Shown here piece by piece: positions 25,746 through 34,711 of a stretch of 64,000 nt of DNA. The translations under genes were made by a program, and so were the position numbers. This DNA is from an uncultured Rubrobacteraceae bacterium. Its GTDB lineage: Bacteria; Actinomycetota; Rubrobacteria; Rubrobacterales; Rubrobacteraceae. The stretch covers positions 53,598-117,597 of the forward strand of contig CADCVE010000022.1 in NCBI GenBank assembly GCA_902806065.1, written 5' to 3'. A model generated the notes under the pieces. It searched no databases and was not told where the DNA came from. It saw only the letters and a program-made list of their open reading frames with translations. Position 1 is the first letter of the stretch. Each line of letters starts with the position of its first letter.

Positions 25746-27167
25746 CTATGAGGAGTCTACAGGCGGCTCCTCTTTGGCGTTTGGAACATCGTCTGATGAG
25801 AATTCTTCCACCGTCTCCTCGTAGCGGGCGTCGGGGACGCGCAGGAGGAGGAAGAGACCGAGGCCCAGGATCAGGGCTAGCGAGCCTATGGCGACCCTGT
25901 AACTCACGGTCCCGTATCCTTCTAGAGTGCTCAGGATCACGGCGGTGAGGACCGGCCCGGCGACAGCGGAGAGCTTCCCGGCGAGGGCGTAGACGCCGAA
26001 GAACTCACCGACTCTGTCGGGCGGCGAGAGAGCGAGGAGCATGGTCCGGCTTACGGTCCAGGTACCACCGAGCGCCATCCCGATGAGTGGTCCGGCGACC
26101 AGGAGCATCCAAGGCGCTACCGCCAGGGCGGTAACGAGGATCGCGACGAGCCAGAGTACGAGTACCGTGATGAGCGTCTTCTTCGGGCCGAAGCGGTCGG
26201 AGGCGAAGCCGAAGCCTACCGAGCCCACGCCCGCGAAGACGGTCGAGAAGAGCAGGAGGGCCTGAATCCGGGCCTGCTCCATCCCGAAGACCTCCCGCGC
26301 GTAGAGCGCCATGTTCGCTATCGCCGTATTGGCCGCGTCGGTGTAGAGCACGGTCGCAACCATAAAGGTCCCCAGGCCCGCATATTCCTTCATATTCCTG
26401 GCGGTCGTAAACAAGCTCTTGTACGTCGTTGCGAGGTGTACCGGGCGTGGTTCTCTAACGGCCTTGTCAGGGACGAAGAGAAAGGCGGGCAGGCTGAAGA
26501 GCAGGTAGAGAACAGCCGTCGGGATAAAAGCGTTGGAGTTCGGTTCTCCGGAGGGGTCGATCCAGGCTCCAAGCGGCCCGAGCAGGTCGCGGGCCGCCTC
26601 CGGCCCTCCAAAGGTCAAGCCGAAGAACGCCTGCTCGGAGACGAAGAACGTCAGGAGGATGAGGGCGAGGATGGTCCCAACGTACCCGGCGGCGGTCCCG
26701 TAGCCGCTGATGCGCCCCGCTCCGCGTCCAGCCGAGACCACGGGTAGGAGCGAGTTGTAGAACACGAGCGCCGACTGGTAGCAGACGTCCGCCGCCACGA
26801 AGAGCGCCGCGGCAACCACGAGGACGCCACCCGTGAAGTCCAGACCAGCCGTAAAGAGCACCGCGAGCACGGTGAGGACCACGAGATAAGGCCGCCGCTT
26901 CTGTCGAAGGTCCGCGATACTTCCGAGGACCGGCGCCGTCACCACGACCAGTAGCGCCGAGAGGGCCACCAGGTAGTTGACGGTATCCGCCCCAGCCCCG
27001 AGCTCGTCTCCGAGCCAAAGCGGGAAGAAATAACTGAGGATACTGAGCGAGAAGATCGTATTGGAGAAATCGTAGAGTACCCACGACCACACCGCCAGCC
27101 CGGACGCCTTTCTCGGCATCCCGCGCTCCCGGACCCCGGAGGTCACTGATTGATCCTGATCTTTCAC
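25746..27167 (-). CDS. MFS transporter, UMF1/Atg22-like
   Basis: A 473-residue membrane protein with about 12 predicted helices, of the UMF1/Atg22-like branch of the major facilitator superfamily. The family start WVLYDFSNTIFS (near 29-40) and the loop ADLRQKRRPY between helices 2 and 3 are clear, and a second DRFGPKK loop marks the second half. The substrate is unknown. The start could be the GTG at 27167 or the ATG at 27119, which has GGGAG upstream. It shares the strand with nagA and lies 55 bases upstream of it, so they may be co-transcribed. Confidence 0.82.
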   Translation of the reverse strand: MKDQDQSVTSGVRERGMPRKASGLAVWSWVLYDFSNTIFSLSILSYFFPLWLGDELGAGADTVNYLVALSALLVVVTAPVLGSIADLRQKRRPYLVVLTVLAVLFTAGLDFTGGVLVVAAALFVAADVCYQSALVFYNSLLPVVSAGRGAGRISGYGTAAGYVGTILALILLTFFVSEQAFFGLTFGGPEAARDLLGPLGAWIDPSGEPNSNAFIPTAVLYLLFSLPAFLFVPDKAVREPRPVHLATTYKSLFTTARNMKEYAGLGTFMVATVLYTDAANTAIANMALYAREVFGMEQARIQALLLFSTVFAGVGSVGFGFASDRFGPKKTLITVLVLWLVAILVTALAVAPWMLLVAGPLIGMALGGTWTVSRTMLLALSPPDRVGEFFGVYALAGKLSAVAGPVLTAVILSTLEGYGTVSYRVAIGSLALILGLGLFLLLRVPDARYEETVEEFSSDDVPNAKEEPPVDSS

Positions 27168-27399
27168 GGCGGCGGAAGTATAAGGTAGTGGCCAGTGACC
27201 GGTATGGGTCGTTTGGAACTAAAAATCTGCTGGCTCTTTGGCAATCGGCTTGTCAGCAATCAGGTTTCGCTGGTGGCTCTCCTGGCCGATTATCACACAG
27301 CAAAGCTTCCGAAAGTCGGCGTATTGCGGTCTCTCTACAATGCTACCCGGCCACGGACTTCCGGCGTTCTTGCTTTTAGTCGAAGGGGCTGACAGCTAT

Positions 27400-28215
27400 T
27401 CAGCCAAAGGCTACGTCGAGCGTCATCATGAGGGTGAAGCCCACCATGAGGGAGAGGGTGGCGAGGTCCGCGTAGCCGCCTTTTTGAGACTCGGGGATCA
27501 GCTCTTCGACGACGACGAAGATCATCGCGCCCGCCGCGAAGGCGAGAGCGTAGGGCAACAATGGCTGGGCGACGACTACGGCGACCACACCTATGACCCC
27601 GGCGATCGGCTCGACTACAGCGGAGAGTTGTCCGAAGAAGAAGCACTTTCCGGGGGACACGCCCTCGCGCCTCAGGGGCATGGAGACGGCGGTTCCCTCG
27701 GGGAAGTTCTGGATACCGATGCCGATGGCGAGCGCCACGGCCGCCGCCAAAGATGCCTCAGACATCCCCGAAGCTACTGCCCCAAAGGCGACGCCCACGG
27801 CGAGACCTTCGGGGATGTTGTGTAGCGTTATGGCGGAGACCAGCAGGACGCTGCGCTGCCAGCTCGTCTTTATCCCCTCTGCCTCTCGCATCGAGCTCCT
27901 GGGATGCAGATGCGGCAACACCTGGTCCACGAGCCGCAAGAAGAGGCCACCGCCAAGGAACCCGACGGCCGCCGGTATCCAGGCCGGAGTCCCCCCCATC
28001 GACTCTGCAAGCTCCACCGACGGCGCGAGCAGCGAGAAGTAGCTCGCCGCGATCATTACCCCCGCCGCGAACCCGAGCATGGCGTCGAGCAGCCATTGCT
28101 TGACCTCTTTGGTCAAGAAAACGAGCGCCGCCCCAAGCGCCGTCATCCCATACGTGAACCCCGTTGCAAGCAACACCTGCGTGATGGGCGACAGATTCTT
28201 GATCGTATCTAACAT
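27400..28215 (-). CDS. ZIP-family metal transporter (GufA-like)
   Basis: A 271-residue membrane protein with about eight helices, of the ZIP family, which moves divalent metals such as zinc or iron. The metal-site helices carry [15 protein letters not shown] and [10 protein letters not shown], and the loop between helices 3 and 4 has the short HLHP His motif. I choose the ATG at 28215 because the hydrophobic start [16 protein letters not shown] follows directly; a longer reading from 28305 adds 30 non-conserved residues. Its place near metal P-type ATPase and manganese-type ABC genes fits metal homeostasis. Confidence 0.87.
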   Translation of the reverse strand: MLDTIKNLSPITQVLLATGFTYGMTALGAALVFLTKEVKQWLLDAMLGFAAGVMIAASYFSLLAPSVELAESMGGTPAWIPAAVGFLGGGLFLRLVDQVLPHLHPRSSMREAEGIKTSWQRSVLLVSAITLHNIPEGLAVGVAFGAVASGMSEASLAAAVALAIGIGIQNFPEGTAVSMPLRREGVSPGKCFFFGQLSAVVEPIAGVIGVVAVVVAQPLLPYALAFAAGAMIFVVVEELIPESQKGGYADLATLSLMVGFTLMMTLDVAFG

Positions 28216-28449
28216 GGCAGATCGTCTTCCGGCAACCGAATCACGGGACTCACTAGCACATAAGGGAACGATCTCACAACCACTGTTGATACCATCTGGA
28301 CTCAAACTTTAGAGCCTTGATCCCGGAACTTCGACCCTCTGGATAAGGGCCGGCGCGAGAGGATGACCACGACCGTCGCCGAGCTCGCTGCTTCAGAGAC
28401 CTGAAGCCTCGCCGCTGCAACCCGAGAATAGCGAAGGCCCTACCGCGGT

Positions 28450-28587
28450 TCAGAGGCCCGCCGGGAATAACAGGACGCCGAAGAGCGGTTCCAGCCTCGC
28501 CCCTATAAATCCCGCTAGGTCGGTCTCCTTCGAGATCATATTCGTCGTGGCGCTCTCGACAATCTCCGTTGTGGATCTTCCGCTCAC
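28450..28587 (-). CDS. possible small ORF, unknown
   Basis: A 45-codon open frame starting with GTG and preceded by GGAGG seven bases upstream, inside a 480-base gap. The predicted peptide has a polar N-terminal half and a hydrophobic C-terminal half (a GVLLFP segment) that could touch a membrane. No homology is recognised. A good ribosome binding site is the only positive evidence, and in GC-rich DNA such short frames often arise by chance. The rest of the gap (28216-28449 and 28588-28781) shows nothing I can support. Confidence 0.25.
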   Translation of the reverse strand: MSGRSTTEIVESATTNMISKETDLAGFIGARLEPLFGVLLFPAGL

Positions 28588-28781
28588 CCCCCCGCCTCCG
28601 TCCCGAACGGCTTTAACTCACATCATCAAGGATATTCTGATGTAACTAAACTACAAGATCAAGCCGGTACGTCGTGAAGAATGAAGACCGCTTTGTTGGC
28701 GCTCTAGTCGGCTGAACCAACCGTACTCGATACAAGTACGTCCCTCGGGTTTCTTTACGGGGCGAGCCCGACGTTCTCGTT

Positions 28782-31700
28782 TCACCAGGCGAGCCCTGCG
28801 GTCGGAGAAGCAGAGACCAGAGCACGGGCAGGGGGCAAACCCCAAAGAGAGTGTACACGGCCGATCAATACGGCGACGAGCGCTCCAGCCCCAACGAGGA
28901 TCCAGCCAAGGGGACCTGGTACCGCGAGGCCAAAGAAGCCGCGCAGGGGCCTCGCGACGAGGGCCGCCACGAGCATGCCGGCGGAGCCGGTCACCGCCCC
29001 AAGTACGGAGCGGCTGAGACCACCTTCCGCCCGGCCAGCGTCGAGGGTCTGGGCGAGCTGGGTGGCGACGATGCTCGCGAAGGCGACGGTGCGCGCCTCC
29101 GGCAGGCCGCCAGAGCGGAGCGACAGGATGTAGGCGGCGAGCGCGGGCGCCGCAGTCGCGATTCCGCGGCGCAGGATATCGTTGCGTAAGGGCTTGTCGA
29201 GGGCGGAGGCGCCCTCGCGAGACAGAGCACCGAGGTCATGGTGTTCTGGCTGTTGGAGCGCCACGGCGAGGGCAGGCAGGACGTCGGTGACCAGGTTGAC
29301 CGCGAGGATCTGGCGCGTGGTCAGGGGGGAGGCGAGGCCCAAAACGCTCGCTCCGACCTCCAGGCCGAGCTCGCCGAGGTTGCCACCGAGCAGGAGCCCA
29401 AGGGCGCGCCTAATGTTGCGCCAGAAGCTACGCCCCTCCACGAGGGCCTCGACGAGGGTGGAGAAGTCGTCATCGGCGAGCACCACATCGGCGGCCTGGC
29501 GGGCGACCTCCGTGCCGCCGCGGCCCATCGCCACGCCGACGTCCGCGAGCCTGAGGGCTGGCGCGTCGTTGACGCCGTCGCCAGTCATCGCGACGACGTG
29601 CCCCCGGCGCTGCAGGCTCTCAACTATACGCAGCTTGTCCAAAGGGGTGACCCGCGCGACTATCGTCGTCCGCTCCAGGCGCAGGTCCAACTCCTCGTCG
29701 TCGAGCCCGGCTATCTCTAAGCCCGTAAGAACACGGTCGCCATCCGGCAGGCCAGCCTCGTAGGCGACGGCGCGAGCGGTGGAAGGATGGTCGCCGGTAA
29801 GCATGATCACGCGCACCCCGGCATCGTGGCAACGGCGCACCGCCTCCGGCACCGCCGGTCGTAGGGGATCGCTAATACCTAAAAATCCTAGAGCGACGAG
29901 CCCGCGCGGGTCATCGAGCGGGGCGTTGGGCGAACCTTCGGCGACCATGAGCACACGCAAGCCGCGCTCGGCGAGGTGTCTAGCCTGCGCGAGCAACTCT
30001 TCCTTTCCGTCCTTTTCCAGGATGCGTTCTTCGCCGCCCCGGCGCACCCGGTCGCAACGGGGGACGAGAGATTCCGCCGCGCCCTCCGCGCAGAGGCGTC
30101 CCGCGACGACGTTGGCGTGAAAGCCCCGGGCCGAGTCGAAGGGCAGCTCGGACTCGCGCTCCGCGCGCAGCTCGTCCTCCATGCCCGCGTCCCGGGCGGC
30201 CTCGGAGACGACGGCGTCGGTCGGGTCCCTGAACGCGTCGGAAGCGTCCGGGTGCGGGCCAGCGAGGGTGGCGGTGAGCAGCACGCGGCGCGGGTCGGGC
30301 GCCAGGCCCGTGGGGAGAGATATCTCCCCGTCAACGTCGGCCACGAGGCGAAGGGCGAGGCGCCCTTCGGTGAGGGTCCCGGTCTTGTCGGCGCAGGCGA
30401 CGTCTACCCGCCCGAGGGCCTCGACGGCCGAGAGGTGACGCACGAGGGCGCGCCGTCCGGCGAGGCGCCGGGCGACGGCCGCCTCGCCTATCCTGGCAAG
30501 GAGCGGCAGGCCCTCGGGGACGGCAGCGACGGCGATGCTCGCCCCGATGGCAAGCTGCGGTAAGAGCGCACGGCCCCGCAACAAACCGGAGGCAAAGACG
30601 ATAGCGCCGCCCGCAGCGACCAGCGGCAGCACCCGACGGAGCATTTGGTTCAGGCGTGCGGTAAGGGGGCTCGGGCGCGGGTCCTCCCCGGCGAGCGCCG
30701 CCGCGGTCGCGCCCATGCGGGTGTCGCGGCCGACAGCGACCACCACGGCGCGGCCAGTCCCGACGACAACATCGCTGCCCTCCAGGACGATGCATGCTGC
30801 GTCAGTCTCTCCGTCGGGGGATTTCGAGACCGGCAGCGACTCTCCGGTGAGAGACGCTTCGTCGACCTCCAGGCCGTGGGCGTCGAGCAGGCGAGCGTCG
30901 GCGGCGATACGGTCCCCCGGCGCTAGCAGCAGTATGTCCCCCGGCACGACCTCGTCCGCCAGTACCGTAGCCGGGTAGCCCTCGCGCAGGACACACGCGT
31001 TGACCGTGCCCATGCGTTCGAGTTCCTCGGCCGTACGGTCAGCTTGGCGTTCCTGCCAGGCTCCGGCGGCGGCGTTAGCGACGATCATCGCCCCTATCAT
31101 GGCGACATCGCCGGTCGCCCCGAGAACGAGTGAGAGACCCGCCCCGGCGGCGAGGATGCCGGTGAGGGGGGAGCGGATCTGGTCAAGGACCGCTGCCAGA
31201 AGCCTGTTGCGTTGCGTGGTCGCCGGGACGAGTCGCCGCCGCTCCCCAGCCCCGGCGCTCGTGAGGCCCTCTTCGGTGGTGTCCAGAGCACGCAGAACAT
31301 CCGCCGCGTCGCGTCGCCCCCACCGTTCCGGGTGCGGGTCTACTATCCGTGGGGCGGTCGGCCGCCAGCTTTCTCCGCCGCGCAACCTCGCCCATCCCGC
31401 AGCCAGCGCGCCGAGCGCGGCGATAGTCGTCGGGAGGGAGGCGCGCTCCACCCCCAGCGTGGTCCGCAGCCCCAGGGCCGCGCCGGCGAGGTCGGCCGTC
31501 GCCGAGAGTATGGTCGAATCCCGTACTGCCTCCTCGCGGCGCGCCCCCGCCTTTACGATAGCGGCTACCGCGTCGAGGTCGGGAGCGAGCAGATCAGCGC
31601 GGGCGGGCAGATGGCTTCGGACGTCCGTTACGCCAACGGCCAAGTCGCAGGCGGCGAACGCGGGTGCCGCGTGCGCGCCGTCCGAGACGAACGCGACCAA

Positions 31701-33611
31701 TGCACCGCCTTCTTGTCGTCCCCGGATAGTCTCGACCGCGTCGTCGCTCGAGATCAAGGGTGTCTGTGCGCGGCGGGCGACCGCCTTGGCGGCTGCCGGG
31801 TCCCCAGCGGCGAGCAGCCCGATCTCTACCCCGTGCCGCCGACATGCCCCGACCACATCCGCGACCCCCGGCGCGAGCCGGGGCCGGAGCGCCAAGACCC
31901 CGAGCGGTCCCCCCTCGACGCCGAGCTGCAACAGGTAGTCGCCCCGGTTACGGAGCCGGGCGGCGGGCGGCAGCAAGGTCCGGTCCTCGACAGGCCGGAG
32001 GGAGTATCTCGCCCCCGCAATTCGCGCGGTGGCGACCTCGCCGTCGAAGCTTCCGTCGGTCGCCGTCGCGGTACCAGTGGCACGAAAGACATCTCCCCAC
32101 GGCGTCCCGGCGGCGCCGGAGACTGCCGCGGCCCGGGCGAGAATCCCGGCGGCATCGTGAGCTTCGTTCAGCGGCAGCACGCTGTCAACTTCGAGGCCAT
32201 CGGTGAGCACACGGGGGCCGTCGAGCAGGAGGACGTCCGGCAAGCGCACGCTCCGGTCCGGGCGGGTGCCGACCACCGTTACCCCCGACCGGAGCACCCG
32301 CGCGGACGCACCGGAGTTGGCGGCCTCAGCGCCTGTGATGGCCGCGCGCGGGTTGATGAGCAGCAACGCCTTGAAGGCCCGGGAGAGCGAACGATAGGTG
32401 AGGGCGCTCGCCACTGCGTACGCGAGCGAGACCGAACCCACGCCTCGCAGGTACCGCTCATAGAGCGACGGAGCGACCGGGGCGGGGCGAGGCTCGGGCA
32501 TGAACGGCTCGCCGCCCTTTAGCTCCAGCACGAACGGTCCGCCGTGCAGCCGCACGCCGGGGGGGACGATGACGCCTGGCGCGACCGACGCGGGCAGGCT
32601 GTCGAGCCCAGTCGCCGTACCGGTACCCTCTATTACCTCCCCGGCGAGCGGGGCACGCTCGCCCGCTTGCAGACGTATCACCGCGCCGGGCCGAGCCGGA
32701 GAGGCATTCTGTACCTCTTCCTCATAGCGGCGCCAGGCGACTCTTCGGGCGCGAATCTCGGTAAAGAGGCGCAGCGCCTCCGCGCCGCTGAGCGCCAGGC
32801 CAAGAGGGCTGCCGGAGAGAACCTGGAGAGCTATGCCGGCGGCGCTGAAGACCAGGTCGGCTGTGTCCGTCCCGAGAATTGAGCGCAGCCCGTCCCTGAG
32901 CACGGGGAAGCCTCGCAAGATGCCTACAACACCGCCCGCTACGGCGGGAACCGCGCCGCGGACCGGCGGTCCCTCACGGCCGGCCAACCGGCGCGCGGTA
33001 AGCAGCCCGAGCCCGACGCCCGCCCCGGCCGTACGGGTAGCGCTCTGCCGCGCAGGCCCCGGGTCGAGCGGGTGGGCCGGCCGTTCCTCGTCCGGGTGCG
33101 CCGGCAACTCCAGGCTGGAAACCTCGTCTATGAGGTCCTGCAAATCTACCTCGTGCTCGGCGAACTCCACCAGCACGCGGCCGGTGAGCGGATTTGCGCT
33201 CGCCCGTATGACCCCCGGCCAGCGCTCAAGGCTCTCGACTACGTTACGGGCGACACCCGGATCATGGTCGATACCCCGCATGGCAATGCGAGCGCGCCTT
33301 ACTTGCCCGCTCTGCTCGTACTGTACTGGCGGGAGCGCCGATTCTTCTTCGGGCTCACCGACCGGCTGTTCGTCCGGTTCCACTTTCTGCACCGCCCGGA
33401 GGACGTCTTCGTTATCGGTCGCGGCCGGGTCGAACCGGATCAGGACGTTGCCGGTTAGCGGGTTGGCCCGCGCGCTGCTTACCCCCTGCACCCGGCGCAG
33501 CCGGGCCTCCAGATCGCGCGGCCCCCGCCCCTCCCAGGCCGGCATATGCACACGCATCCGGCCCGGTATCGCGTGGACGATGCGTGGCTCCCCGGCAACG
33601 GCTAAACTCAT
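28782..33611 (-). CDS. very large P-type cation ATPase with N-terminal HMA-like modules (CtpI/CtpH-like)
   Basis: A 1609-residue P-type ATPase, about twice the usual size, similar in layout to mycobacterial CtpI/CtpH. Residues about 5-60 and 105-165 are two HMA-like ferredoxin-fold modules that share the pattern ANPLTGxVLxxF but lack CxxC, so they cannot bind soft metals in the usual way. A long pseudo-ATPase-like region with hydrophobic helices follows (about 200-850), then a complete core: TGES, DKTGT with phosphorylated Asp1075, and GDGVND near 1343, ending in several helices. The transported ion is unknown. AGGAG sits at proper spacing before the ATG at 33611; a longer reading to 33740 has no such site. 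It follows two small genes in the same orientation. Confidence 0.87.
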   Translation of the reverse strand: MSLAVAGEPRIVHAIPGRMRVHMPAWEGRGPRDLEARLRRVQGVSSARANPLTGNVLIRFDPAATDNEDVLRAVQKVEPDEQPVGEPEEESALPPVQYEQSGQVRRARIAMRGIDHDPGVARNVVESLERWPGVIRASANPLTGRVLVEFAEHEVDLQDLIDEVSSLELPAHPDEERPAHPLDPGPARQSATRTAGAGVGLGLLTARRLAGREGPPVRGAVPAVAGGVVGILRGFPVLRDGLRSILGTDTADLVFSAAGIALQVLSGSPLGLALSGAEALRLFTEIRARRVAWRRYEEEVQNASPARPGAVIRLQAGERAPLAGEVIEGTGTATGLDSLPASVAPGVIVPPGVRLHGGPFVLELKGGEPFMPEPRPAPVAPSLYERYLRGVGSVSLAYAVASALTYRSLSRAFKALLLINPRAAITGAEAANSGASARVLRSGVTVVGTRPDRSVRLPDVLLLDGPRVLTDGLEVDSVLPLNEAHDAAGILARAAAVSGAAGTPWGDVFRATGTATATDGSFDGEVATARIAGARYSLRPVEDRTLLPPAARLRNRGDYLLQLGVEGGPLGVLALRPRLAPGVADVVGACRRHGVEIGLLAAGDPAAAKAVARRAQTPLISSDDAVETIRGRQEGGALVAFVSDGAHAAPAFAACDLAVGVTDVRSHLPARADLLAPDLDAVAAIVKAGARREEAVRDSTILSATADLAGAALGLRTTLGVERASLPTTIAALGALAAGWARLRGGESWRPTAPRIVDPHPERWGRRDAADVLRALDTTEEGLTSAGAGERRRLVPATTQRNRLLAAVLDQIRSPLTGILAAGAGLSLVLGATGDVAMIGAMIVANAAAGAWQERQADRTAEELERMGTVNACVLREGYPATVLADEVVPGDILLLAPGDRIAADARLLDAHGLEVDEASLTGESLPVSKSPDGETDAACIVLEGSDVVVGTGRAVVVAVGRDTRMGATAAALAGEDPRPSPLTARLNQMLRRVLPLVAAGGAIVFASGLLRGRALLPQLAIGASIAVAAVPEGLPLLARIGEAAVARRLAGRRALVRHLSAVEALGRVDVACADKTGTLTEGRLALRLVADVDGEISLPTGLAPDPRRVLLTATLAGPHPDASDAFRDPTDAVVSEAARDAGMEDELRAERESELPFDSARGFHANVVAGRLCAEGAAESLVPRCDRVRRGGEERILEKDGKEELLAQARHLAERGLRVLMVAEGSPNAPLDDPRGLVALGFLGISDPLRPAVPEAVRRCHDAGVRVIMLTGDHPSTARAVAYEAGLPDGDRVLTGLEIAGLDDEELDLRLERTTIVARVTPLDKLRIVESLQRRGHVVAMTGDGVNDAPALRLADVGVAMGRGGTEVARQAADVVLADDDFSTLVEALVEGRSFWRNIRRALGLLLGGNLGELGLEVGASVLGLASPLTTRQILAVNLVTDVLPALAVALQQPEHHDLGALSREGASALDKPLRNDILRRGIATAAPALAAYILSLRSGGLPEARTVAFASIVATQLAQTLDAGRAEGGLSRSVLGAVTGSAGMLVAALVARPLRGFFGLAVPGPLGWILVGAGALVAVLIGRVHSLWGLPPARALVSASPTAGLAW

Positions 33612-33746
33612 TCGACTCCTCGACTTATTGTATGATCCCTGAAGTGTCGCTCGATCAGAGTACGGTTCCAGCGTCCGTCCGACATCAGAATACCTTTTCT
33701 TACATCTATAATCGGTGCGAAGTCCCGCTGTTGGAGCCACGTTTTA

Positions 33747-34142
33747 CTAGTACTCGGCCTTCGCCGTCCTCTTTACGTCTTCGACGGTGATCCGGCCATC
33801 CGCCCCGGTGCCCCGGACCTCCGTGAGGTCCACACCCATCTCCTCGGCCTTGCGACGCGCCGCTTCGGTGGCTTCTACGCTCCTTGGAGCGTCACCGCCG
33901 CCCGCCGCAGTCTCGGCCACATCGGGGGGCTCGGCACCCTGCCCCTCGCGGCGCCGCAGGCTCTGAGCCTCCGCCCAGATGTCCTCGGCCTCCTCCCGGG
34001 CGAGACTCGCGCCCTTGAGGAGGCGCAGACCTACGAAGGACGCGAGGTAGCCGACATCCCACGCCATACGGTCTACCAACTCCTCGGCGCGCTCCGTCGC
34101 CGGCCTATCCGGCTCCGGCCCCCGGATCTCCTCGTCCATCAA
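33747..34142 (-). CDS. small protein with C-terminal E3-binding (peripheral subunit-binding) domain
   Basis: A 131-residue protein. Residues 1-60 are helical, with a moderately hydrophobic stretch (about 28-48); residues 65-90 are a Gly/Ala/Pro linker. Residues about 90-127 match the peripheral subunit-binding domain of 2-oxoacid dehydrogenase E2 chains, with ARRKAEEMGVDL, VRGTGADGRI and TVEDV at the expected places. No lipoyl or acyltransferase domain is attached and no dehydrogenase genes are nearby. The ATG overlaps the preceding gene by four bases. It is the middle gene of the P-type ATPase cassette, so the domain is likely used here as a docking module. Confidence 0.75.
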   Translation of the reverse strand: MMDEEIRGPEPDRPATERAEELVDRMAWDVGYLASFVGLRLLKGASLAREEAEDIWAEAQSLRRREGQGAEPPDVAETAAGGGDAPRSVEATEAARRKAEEMGVDLTEVRGTGADGRITVEDVKRTAKAEY

Positions 34143-34468
34143 GTTTCGCTTCCCGGATCTCGGGCGTCTTCAGCGCCCTCGGTGGCAGTTCTCGCCCGCT
34201 CGGCGGCCTCCTCGGTCACGCTCGCGGCTGCGGCGGCCGCCTGTTGGGCGGCACCCTGAACCGTGCCGGCGGCAGTGGCAACGACCTGCTGGACGCTGGG
34301 CGTCACATTGCGGGCGGCCGAAGAGACCGCGTCGCCGGCCATGAGCACCCCCGCCAGCCCGTAGACCGCGCCACGCCGTAACACCCCGCGTACCCGCGGC
34401 GACAAGACCGCCGCCGTCGCCGCGACGGCTACCACTACCTCGGATTCCAGATAATCCTCAAGAGCCAT
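34139..34468 (-). CDS. small membrane protein of the P-type ATPase cassette (DUF5132-like)
   Basis: A 109-residue protein. Residues 8-50 hold one or two hydrophobic helices separated by SPRVRGVLRRG; the rest is an Ala/Gln/Thr-rich amphipathic helix ending in an acidic tail. The form is like DUF5132/DUF1490-type proteins that accompany HMA-module P-type ATPases, but that family match is from memory. A perfect GGAGGTG stands before the ATG. It is the first gene of the cassette and is translationally coupled to the E3-binding-domain gene. Confidence 0.6.
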   Translation of the reverse strand: MALEDYLESEVVVAVAATAAVLSPRVRGVLRRGAVYGLAGVLMAGDAVSSAARNVTPSVQQVVATAAGTVQGAAQQAAAAAASVTEEAAERARTATEGAEDARDPGSET

Positions 34469-34711
34469 CCCACACCTCCATCCTCACTAAGCTCCACAGC
34501 TTAAGTTGTTAACACAAAGTTTACTTGTACCTGAGACGCCGCGTAAAGCAGAACACTCGCCGGACGCGAAGTTATCCGGAACGGCGTACTCAGGTTGTCC
34601 GCTACGCCAAAAGCATCTGGTGTCCGATTAAGGAAAGTTTCGATCCGTCGCGGGAAGCCGGAGCCGAAGAGCGAAGGTGGACCCTGACGGGTTGTCGAAG
34701 CCTCAAAGAAG

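Noticed and set aside
31212..32522. Plus-strand open frame of 436 codons
   Set aside because: Antisense to the P-type ATPase gene and highly Arg/Gly/Pro-rich, as expected of a shadow frame.
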